A stretch of 64,000 nucleotides of DNA from Volvox africanus (Eukaryota; Chlorophyta; Chlorophyceae; Chlamydomonadales; Volvocaceae). The translations under genes were made by a program, and so were the position numbers. The stretch is from assembly GCA_030268105.1 (NCBI GenBank), contig BSDZ01000016.1, positions 1,557,501 to 1,621,500 on the forward strand, in the 5' to 3' direction. Numbering within the stretch: the first letter of the stretch is position 1; every line of letters starts with the position of its first letter. Under the pieces are notes generated by a model, which worked only from the letters and a program-made list of their open reading frames with translations, was not told the origin of the DNA and did not search any database. Below, one piece after another: positions 56,027 to 64,000 of this stretch.

Positions 56027-57209
56027 ATGTCCGTGGAACATGACGATACGCCGCACACTAGCTTAGCTAGCCAACCTGATTTGGTTGTGGCTGCTAGAGC
56101 GCAGGATAGAGGTCTTGAGACTGTTGGCACACGAGCCACTCAAGAGCCCCTTGTCCTTCAGACCCCTGCTCACTTAATTGTGCCGCATTCAGCAGTTAAT
56201 ACGAATATGGACAACATTGCTGGTCCACGGGTTCTGCCATTACCTCAAGCGCGTGGTCACGATGACATCCCTGAGGTGATGAGACTGTCAATTCCCGTTC
56301 CTAGGCTCAATATTTCGCTGACCGACTAAAAAGTATCTCCAGGCTGTTCATGGTGGCGATAATGATGGTATCAGGTGTCTCTTTGTTGGTAACACCCTCG
56401 AGGGCTCAGCAAAGGACTGGTATCGTGAATGGACCACCGCCCGGGGCGACTATACTTTTGACGAGATGATCGCTGCTTTGCTCGCACGGTTCGCTACTGA
56501 GGTGCAAGCACGTGATGTGGAGGCTCGTAAGGTCTTGGTGGCCGGTAGTTACCACATGCGTCGGGGTGAAAATGTACCTGCGTACCAGTCACGCTTCGAA
56601 GCACTAGTGACCCCCATTGCTGATCTCACCGAAACCGAACGTGTCTTTTGGTTTAAGCGAGGCCTGACGAAACTTTTGGCTAAATGGTGCGCTACTGACT
56701 TGGCTGGGGTGCCGATCAAGTCGTATGATGCCTTGGTCACTTTTGCTAAGGGTACGGAGATACGACTCCTTGCCGGTGAGGAAGAAGTCAAGTCTGTCCC
56801 TCGTGCAAATACCGTGCAAGTGCAGGATCCGCTTGGGGAAGCTGTAGCTCTCGACCAGGAACTCGGAGCGACCCCCCCCACGCCTTCTGCCGCGACGCGA
56901 CGCAGCAACCGGCAATGCCAGGTACGCGGGGGCGCTAGCTCGGGTGTCCGCGGGTCAGGGGGCGCAGGTCCGAGCTCGGACCCGGCTAAGAGCAGGAAGC
57001 GGGGTGGCGCGCTGTCGTCGGCAGCCGCACAGCGCTCTGACCCCAATGTGAAGCGGACTTGCACGGATGACTCGTTTATGCCTAAATGGAATTGCAATCG
57101 TTCCGAATTCAAGCGTCGGAAAGCGGCCAATGTTTGTCTACGGTGCGCGGAGAGTCATCCTACGAAGAATTGCCCGTTACTGCCGCCGTTTGTACCTCAG
57201 CCGAAATAG
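56027..57209 (+). pseudogene. gypsy C Gag main exon, with internal deletion
   Basis: The first part reads SVEHDDTPHT ... LETVGTRATQEPLVLQTPAH ... IPEVMRLSIPVPRLNISLTD, then a stop near 56327. Gag resumes from 56331 in another frame (KYLQAVHGGDNDG ... FVGNTLEGSAKDWYREW). About 20 codons around TRAYVRD are missing compared with B2 and B3. The rest is open: VPAYQSRFEALVTPI, FWFKRGLTKLLAKWCATDL, a Ser/Gly/Arg-rich stretch and the zinc knuckle CLRCAESHPTKNC. It ends at TAG 57207-57209, in frame with pol. Confidence 0.85.
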
Positions 57210-60200
57210 GGGCTTGCCCGGGTTCCTGTGGAGGGGACACCGCCCGGGATTTCTGAACTAACGCGTGGTCGGTGGTCATCCTTACGGCCAGCCGTGAAGG
57301 CATTGTTGCCTTGCGTACTTGGACACATCGAGCGAGTCATTGCGCAATGCAGCACGCTTGACGGACGCACGGGACTTCTCTGCTTCGATCCGTTGTGTAA
57401 TTTGTTTACACCTCGCCGTCCCCTGTCGTCTATCGATCTGTCTAACCACGTGGTTTTGTTCATCCCCTCGTCTCTGCGTGAGATGTCGGAACAGTTGGCC
57501 GTATACAGGAGAGGTAGGCGTCAATATCCAGGCACCGCCGCATGTGTATTTCTCCCCGCTTTCTGTCGGCGCAAGGCAGAGGCATCGTTAAGGGGTATGC
57601 GGTGTGTCCACCGGTTCGAGCCGGGCACCGTTTTGTTTAATGGTGTGGATCGGGAAGGTATGCTGGCTCCGTGGCCAGGGACATCCTACTCGGTTGACGT
57701 TTGGTACGAAGCTCCTGATGAGGGTGCCGTAGGTTACGGACCCGCCCTAAGTGCACTGACGTTATCTGCTGGGCAGCCGCTTGTAGATAACCGTGTCCCA
57801 GTGGTTCAGATCGGTTTGAATGGCCGTACTCTGAAGGCACTTGTTGACACCGGTGCCAGCGACGACTTCATCTCTGTCGCAGAGGTGAATGCGCTGGGGT
57901 TGACCCCAGAGTCGTCTGATTGTCCACAGGTTACCCTTGCTGACGGGGGTAAGCATCCCATCGTGGGCAGGATTACCCTTAGCCTATCGATAGGCCCTTT
58001 GCGTGTTGTGACCCGGCCGTACGTGCTGCAGGGCTTAGCAGAGACTGCACCGTACATAATGGGGTCTTCGACATTACGACAGTACCGAGCGCGCATCGAC
58101 ATGGAGACCGCAACCCTGCATATGTGCAAGGGTACTCTGTCGATTAAGGTACCTTTCCTGTCGTTCGAACATGTCACACCAGAGGGGGGCAAAGCTGAGG
58201 CGGTGCCTATGGTTAATTTCGCTGTGACCGCAATGGCAGCGCGAGCAGAACCGGAGCTAGTCGGGCGTAAGGAAGCTGTCCATTTGTTACGGAAGGGTGC
58301 CCACGGACTGCTTTTGAGGCCGCGGGTGGGCTGTTGTGCCACCACCGTGCAGATTTCTGTGGATCCTGAGGTTGAGGCCCTACTGTCGCAGTATGAGGAC
58401 GTCTTTAAAGATATCCCTGGCCTACCACCTATGCGTCCTGTTGATCACACAATCCCTCTCATGCCTGGAGCGCAGCCTACGGCCCGGCCAATGTACAGGT
58501 TGAGTCCATTGGAGCTGGACGAGGTAAAGCACCAGGTGACGGATTTGCTCTCGAAGGGTATGATACGCCCCAGCACATCCCCGTATTCTGCACCGATTTT
58601 GTTTGTCGGTAAGAAGGATGGGACCTTGCGCATGTGCATCGATTACCGGGGGTTGAATGCGAGTACGGTGAAAAATCGCTACCCTTTGCCACGCGTTGAC
58701 GACCTGTTGGATAAGCTGAAGGGATCAGCTTATTTTTCCTCGATTGACTTGCAACAGGGCTATAATCAGATCCGCATCGCTGCCTCTGATATTCCGAAAA
58801 CCGCTTTTTGGACGCCCTTCGGTCACTTCAAGTATACGGTCCTATCGTTTGGGTTGACCAATGCCCCTGCGACATTTCAGGCGGTTATGGACCGCATGTT
58901 TAGGCCGTTTATCGACAGGTTTGTTGTTTGCTACCTGGATGACATCTTGGTGTATTCTAAGACGCACGAGGAGCACTTGGAGCATCTTCAGCGCGTGCTC
59001 GACGTTATGAGGCGGGAGCAATTGTTTGCTAAACGCGCCAAATGCTTTTGGGCGCAGCCTCAGGTGGAATATTTGGGCCACATTGTGTCGGCCACCCGTG
59101 TGAAGATGGACCCGCGGAAGGTCGCCATGGTTCGCGATTGGCCCGCGCCTCAGAACCTCACGGAGCTGCGTAAGTTCCTTGGCTTGACCAATTATTTCCG
59201 GAAGTTCATTGAAAAATATTCCATCATTGCGGCCCCGCTTACTAATTTAACTCGCAAAGGTGTTTTCGTTTCGCTCGAGTCATGGACGTCGCAATGCCAG
59301 CGGGCATTCGAAGAGCTCAAGCGAACCGTTGCCGAAGATGTCACCCTTGCATTCCCTGATTACTCGTTGCCGTTTCGTGTTGAGGTAGTGTCTGATGCCT
59401 CAGTATTTGGAAGCGGCGCTGTATTGTTACAGGAAGGGCGACCGATCGCCTTCACGAGTAAGAAGTTTTCTGGTGCAGAGATTCGTTACACCACCGGGGA
59501 ACAGGAGCTTCTGGCAGTGCTGCATGCTTTAAAGGAATGGCGCTGTTACCTCGAGGGACGCCCATTTACTGTAAAGACTGACCATAAGCCCCTAACGTTT
59601 TTGCAAAACGTTCCGACGTTGAACCGCCGTCAGGCTAGGTGGATGGAATACCTAGCTAGGTTCGACTGCACCTGGGAGTACATTTCTGGTAAATTGAATT
59701 ATGCCGATGCTCTCAGTCGACATCCATCGCTACACGCTGCAATTTTGGCAGCGCCCGTCATGCGACCGCATAACGAGGAGGTGCCGATCGCGATGGACCT
59801 TGCGGAGCGGTTGAAGGTTGCCTACAACACAGATGCCTGGTTCTCGGAGCCAGCTAATGTAGAAAATCTTCGCAAGCAGAATGGCCTTTGGCTACGGACG
59901 GAGGGTGCAGCTACGCAAATCGTCGTTCCGAACGACGACGCGCTACGCTACGACATCCTTGCACGGTTCCACAAGGACCCGTTAGCAGGACACCCTGGTT
60001 GCAAGCGATTGATCGACTTGGTGCAACGTTCCTTTTGATGGCCTCGTTTGGCTAACGATGCGGCGAACTTCGTACAGACATGCAGTCTGTGCCAGCGCAA
60101 TAAGGCTTTGTCCGGTAAGGGTCATGGGTTGTTGCAACCGTTACCTGTCCCAGATGCGCCTTGGGAAAGTGTTTCCATGGACTTCGTAGTCGCGCTGCCC

Positions 60201-61271
60201 AAAACTGAGGGGGGATATGATGCGGTGTTCGTAATGGTAGATCGCCTGACTAAGATGGTCCACCTAGCACCATGCACATCGTCCTGCACGGCTGAACAAA
60301 CCGCACGCTTGTTTTTCGACAATGTGGTTCGGTTACACGGTGTTCCCAAAAATGTGATCTCGGACCGCGGTGGGCAGTTCACGTCTAAGTTTTGGGAAGC
60401 GCTCTGCAAGCTAGTTGGCATACACGTCAACCTGAGCACAGCGTACCACCCGCAGAGTGATGGTCAAACCGAATGCACAAACCGCACGTTGGGTGATATG
60501 TTGCGCAATTATGCTGGTCGCACACCACTCGTTTGGGATACGTATTTGACTGCGGCAGAATTCGCGCTTAACAACGCTGTTAACCGTTCTACAGGCAGAA
60601 GTCCGTTCTTTCTTAACTACGGGTTTCATCATGCGCTACCCGTGTGGTGTGAGTTGGATGTGAACGTGCCTGCTGCTTAACTTTTTGCCAAGTCTTTTAT
60701 GTCCTGAATCACAGACACGAAGTCGTGTTTGGACGCGGCTCAGCAACGAACGACAGAATACTACAACAAATCCAAGCAGGATGTGACGTTTTCAGAAGGG
60801 CAACTCGTGTTGCTAAGCACCAAGAACTTGCGTTCCTTGGCCGACGGATCCCGAAAACTCTTACCCCGCTGGATTGGTCCGTATCCTGTCGTGCGCATGG
60901 TTGGGAATGTGGCTGTGGAGCTTGCATTGCCCGCTGATATGACCATTCACCCCACGTTTCACGTATCGCTTGTCCGTCCTTATCGTGGTACGGAACCCGT
61001 CCCTGAGCCTGCTAACGCCCCCGCAGCGATCGAACAAGTTCCCGAGACCTGGATCGCTGGTAAACAGAAGTTTTACAATGTGGAGCGGGTGTTAGATTAT
61101 CGCGCACGTCGTGTGGGCCAACACTGACGTAAGCGGACAGTACGCGAGTACTTGGTCAAGTGGACAGGGTATACCAGCGAGCACAACTCATGGGAACCGG
61201 CACGCAACTTCTTGCAGGACATGAAGCCCCTGCTCGAGGAAGCCCGCAAACGTGCCACGCAAGCCCAATGA
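57210..61271 (+). pseudogene. gypsy C Pol, one frame with four nonsense codons
   Basis: The same frame follows the gag TAG. Protease LVDTGASDDFIS near 57840; [21 protein letters not shown] and CYLDDILVY near 58929; RNase H VVSDASVFGSGAVLL near 59385 and TTGEQELLAVLHALKEW. A TGA at 60036 replaces Trp in the integrase QRSFWWPR motif. Integrase continues (CSLCQRNKALSGKG, MDFVVALPKTEGG, SDRGGQF, HPQSDGQTE). A TAA at 60678 replaces Lys, a TGA at 60705 replaces Gln and a TGA at 61125 replaces Arg just before the second half of the chromodomain (LVKWTGY ... NSWEPARNF). The end is TGA 61269-61271. Several changes are CpG transitions. Protease, RT and RNase H are intact. Confidence 0.93.
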
Positions 61272-61329
61272 CCCTGCAGTCGATGCTGTATGAAGCAGCG
61301 AGGACGCTGCATACGGGAGGGGGGATAAT

Positions 61330-61732
61330 TGTTGTGCTACGGTTCATTGCCCGCCGATGCGTAGGTCGATGCGACCCTACGAGGCGAAATGCTATCTTGA
61401 TGAACGCATGAATGATCATTGCATATGAATAAACCTGCATGATATAAATGTATTCGTATATATATTTATATATGCATTTGGCATGACACCATTATCCATC
61501 GTGACATCGCATCATGGCAAATCCCTACGACATTCCGGCGCTGACGGCGATTACATCCATTGCACCGCTTCGATCTGTAAGACTGTAAGTTATATCTCTT
61601 CTTGTTTGAAGTCTTCCGCTGTCTCTATTTGCTCGCGCTTGTCTTGCTGTACTTGCAAGTGCTCACGCACCGGTGTCGAAAGCCTTCAGACGCGCAGATA
61701 CTTATGATCAAACACGAAGGAGAGGTACAACA
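61330..61732 (+). repeat. 3' LTR of gypsy C, internally deleted (403 bp)
   Basis: It follows a polypurine tract (CGGGAGGGGGGATAAT). It starts TGTTGTGCTACGG and jumps near 61525 from GGCAAATCC to the GGCGCTGACGGCG region, ending GAGGTACAACA. It is followed by the duplication TTATC. Confidence 0.9.
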
Positions 61733-62458
61733 TTATCATTTGGGCTTACTAATGCGCCCGCGACGTTCCAGGCGGTGATGGACCGCATGTTCAGGCCGTT
61801 TATTGACAGGTTCATTGTGTTCCCCGATTACTCGTTACCATTGCGTGTGGAGGTCGTGTCTGACACTTCAGTGCATGGAAGTGGTGCTGTATTGCTGCAG
61901 GAAGGGCGACCAATTGCCTTCATGGGTAAGAAGTTTTTGGTTGCGGAGACCCGTTATACCACCGGGGAGCAGGAGCTGTTGGCAGCTCTGCATGCTTTGA
62001 AGGAATGGCGCTGTTACCTCGCCCGTTGATGGCGCTGTTACCTCGCCCGTTACCTTGCCCGTTGATATGGCCATTCACCCCATGTTTCATGTTTCCCTTG
62101 TACGCCCTTATTGTGGTACGGAATCTGTCCCTGAGCTTGCTAACGCCCCTGCAGCGGTTGAACCAGTCCCGGAGACCTGGATCGCTGGTAAACAGAAGGT
62201 TTATGATGTGGAACGGGTGTTAGATTATCGTACTCATCGTGTGGGCTGACACCAACAAAAGCGGACAGTGCACAAGTATCTGGTCAAGTGGACCGGGTAT
62301 TCAAGCGAGCATAATTCGTGGGAGCCGGCACGCAACTTTTCGCCGGATATGAAGCCCTTATTGGAAGAAGCCCACATTCGTGCCACACAGACCCTGTAAT
62401 CCCTGCAGTCGATGCTGTGCGATGCAGCGAGGACGCTGCATACGGGAAGGGGTATAGT
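61733..62458 (+). pseudogene. gypsy X pol remnant (RT, RNase H, chromodomain) with deletions
   Basis: It reads [19 protein letters not shown], then a deletion near 61817 removes YLDD and the RT end. RNase H remains (YSLPLRVEVVSDTSVHGSG, TTGEQELLAALHALKEW). A second deletion near 62030 removes the integrase and leaves a 24-bp tandem repeat (62005-62028, 62029-62052). The stretch before the chromodomain follows (IHPMFHVSLVRPY, VYDVERVLDYRTHRVG, then TGA). A degraded chromodomain end and a purine tract precede LTR-4. Confidence 0.88.
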
Positions 62459-63275
62459 TGTTGTATTAGGGTTCAATTATCGCCTATACGTAGGTCAATG
62501 CGACTCTACAAGGTGATAAGCGAACATAATAAATGCATACTAGTTATGAATATATTTGCATATATTTAGCTAGTTTGATGCTATGCATTGCGACTTGCCA
62601 CATCGCATCACTGGTACGCCTAAGATAAGAATGCTCTGAGAAACATAGGTGCGTTGCATAATTATGACATGAGCTATTAAGTAATAATATTTGCTATATT
62701 ATTACTCCGTCGCTGGCATGTGTAATGTGTGAGTGTGACGAGCATCTAAGTCGCAGTGGTCGATCGGCATCGGAATATCGCTATTCAGACTCTTGCATTT
62801 TGTGGACGCCATGAAGGCTTAATTGTCAGAATACGCAGATATCGAAGCCCTGTGTTAGGGTGTATCACACTTAGGATTGACCTCCTAGTGTGAGTTGTAC
62901 TGCATATTGATATCGCGCGTATAATAGGTGCGAGGACGGCCATGTAGAGCAGAACATTTTCGTATACTATCAGAACACGCCTGTGTTCATCTGGACGATT
63001 GCTATTTGCTCTACTATTTCGGCCCGAGCTAAGCCCGAGCTTCGCCATTTGCTATTTGCCAATCGCCGTATGATGATCGCCGCCCGCTGGGTCTGACGGC
63101 CGATCATACCATCGCATCCTTTCATCATTGTAAGTTATATCTATCCTCTTTCTCAAGTCTTCCGCTGTCTCTTGCTGCTTCCGAGTGCTTTGTTGTACTT
63201 GCAAGCGCTTTGTGCTATTGTCTAAGCCCCAGACGTGCAGACAATTTATGGGCAAAACTGAGGAGAGATGCAACA
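62459..63275 (+). repeat. LTR-4, 3' LTR of gypsy X
   Basis: 817 bp, TGTTGTATTAGGG ... GAGATGCAACA, matching 9039-9867. It makes gypsy X an LTR-4 element. The flanking CGAAG belongs to copia-G-type sequence. Confidence 0.88.
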
Positions 63276-64000
63276 CGAAGTCAGCAGCAACTTGGGATGC
63301 ACTGGACATGAATTTATATAGCCCAGTAGTGCAGCGAGCAGCAACAAAGGAAATATTGCCACGTGTAATCCCAGCCTCCGATTGATTAAATAGCACATTG
63401 AAGCCCTTATCTGTCAGGCTGGATACAGACACTAGGTTGTGCTTAAAACCCGGTACATAAAACACATGCTCAATGGTAACTCCAGGTGCACGGGTTGGGA
63501 CTACATCCCCGTATCCCTCAGCAGGCAAAACACACCCGTTTCCCACCTCTATGTTAATCTTTAACCCCGAGGGCAAAGGGCGGAAATTATGTAGGACCAG
63601 CCTATTTCCCGTAATGTGGTATTTGCTACCAGAATCTAGCCACCAAGGGTCCGGAACGGAGATCTCCTTCTTTACCGCCGCACTCAACGCAGCAACTTTC
63701 TCCATCCGCCACGGGAGATACCTGATGTACTTCACGCCAGACTCTAACTCAGCAATCACCTTCTTAGTCTGGTCAGTCACTTGCAGGATAAACTCACATA
63801 TCCGTGAGACCAATGTGAGTGCAACTACATCAGTTCCCTCCGTTTCAACGGCCTTAGCCACACCATCCCGCTTCTTCCAGCACTTCTCTTCAACATGACC
63901 GGCCTTCCACACCAAGTGCACTTCACACCGGACCTTTGCTTTGCAGTACGTGACCTACCGGATGACTCACTGGTCCACGTACCGGCGCCCGCCGATGAAC
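63276..64000 (-). pseudogene. Second copia-G-type element (H): gag/protease fragment
   Basis: The minus strand corresponds to copia-G 33357 to about 34080. Protease WWLDSGSKYHITG and the surrounding VFYVPGFKHNLVSVSSLTDK are clear. Relative to copia-G it has a short insertion (ESGVKYIRYLPW) and a frame break near 63900 within the zinc-knuckle region. It is a separate copy cut on the left by gypsy X LTR-4, and it runs off the window. Confidence 0.88.

Larger units (their letters stand above)
55423..61732 (+). mobile_element. Full-length Ty3/gypsy element C (LTR-1 family)
   Basis: Flanked by a perfect 5-bp duplication TTATC (55418-55422 and 61733-61737) inside gypsy X pol; the X frame continues across it (...VLS then [10 protein letters not shown]). 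Both LTRs carry different internal deletions (138 and 403 bp remain of about 830). Internal order is primer-binding site, two gag leader exons, gag, UAG, pol, polypurine tract. Confidence 0.93.

Noticed and set aside
56549..57130. Antisense open frame of 193 codons over gypsy C gag, and similar antisense frames over pol and copia
   Set aside because: They are mirror frames of GC-rich coding sequence, without motifs, and they disappear in related copies.

Overview
This window is a eukaryotic nuclear, transposon-dense region with no intact host gene. The evidence is GT-AG introns, chromodomain Ty3/gypsy elements, Ty1/copia elements, a LINE, a CACTA-like DNA transposon and a short TRIM-like LTR element. 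The lineage cannot be fixed from the sequence. The element mix fits a green-lineage alga, a plant or another protist.

I use family names local to this window. LTR-1 (about 830 bp), LTR-2 (815 bp), LTR-3 (about 420 bp) and LTR-4 (about 820 bp) belong to related Ty3/gypsy chromoviruses. copia-F and copia-G are two Ty1/copia families. TRIM is a 354-bp mini LTR element with about 96-bp LTRs. All LTRs have TGTTG...CAACA-type ends, and several insertions are closed by 5-bp target duplications.

Layout. 1-2639: 3' end of an LTR-1 gypsy (A). 2640-8801: an LTR-2 gypsy on the minus strand (B2) with a foldback at its broken end. 8802-9867: 3' end of an LTR-4 gypsy (Y). 9868-10142: a TRIM fragment. 10143-11160: a gypsy gag/protease fragment (E). 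11163-14689: rearranged copia-F. 14690-15606: a LINE RNase H fragment split by a complete TRIM. From 15607 there is a nested stack: LINE > LTR-2 gypsy B3 > copia-G > LTR-3 gypsy D (17828-30877, duplication CTGTG) > CACTA-like transposon (20445-26141, duplication TAT) > solo LTR-1 (22822-23622, duplication CTTTT). The CACTA-like element carries a spliced gene of about 11 exons on the minus strand. It can be followed through consistent reading phase and has no recognised function.

From about 34289 to 55422 lies a tandem array of LTR-1 plus a 740-bp pol fragment of a host gypsy (X). It is partly arranged as a three-monomer higher-order repeat of about 5.9 kb. Four of its LTRs are mosaic and hold a 216-bp captured exon-like sequence. 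A 9.5-kb tandem duplication (27857-37387, second copy from 37388) copies the gypsy D 3' half, copia-G and the left edge of the array. The array ends in a full-length LTR-1 gypsy C (55423-61732, duplication TTATC), then the rest of gypsy X with its LTR-4 (to 63275) and a second copia-G-type fragment to the window end.

Three gypsy families share gag-UAG-pol in one frame, which suggests stop-codon readthrough. They also share two conserved upstream gag exons with matching intron phase, and LTR-1 and LTR-4 share small covarying hairpins. Most pol genes are broken. Gypsy D pol and the copia-G polyprotein are the most intact.
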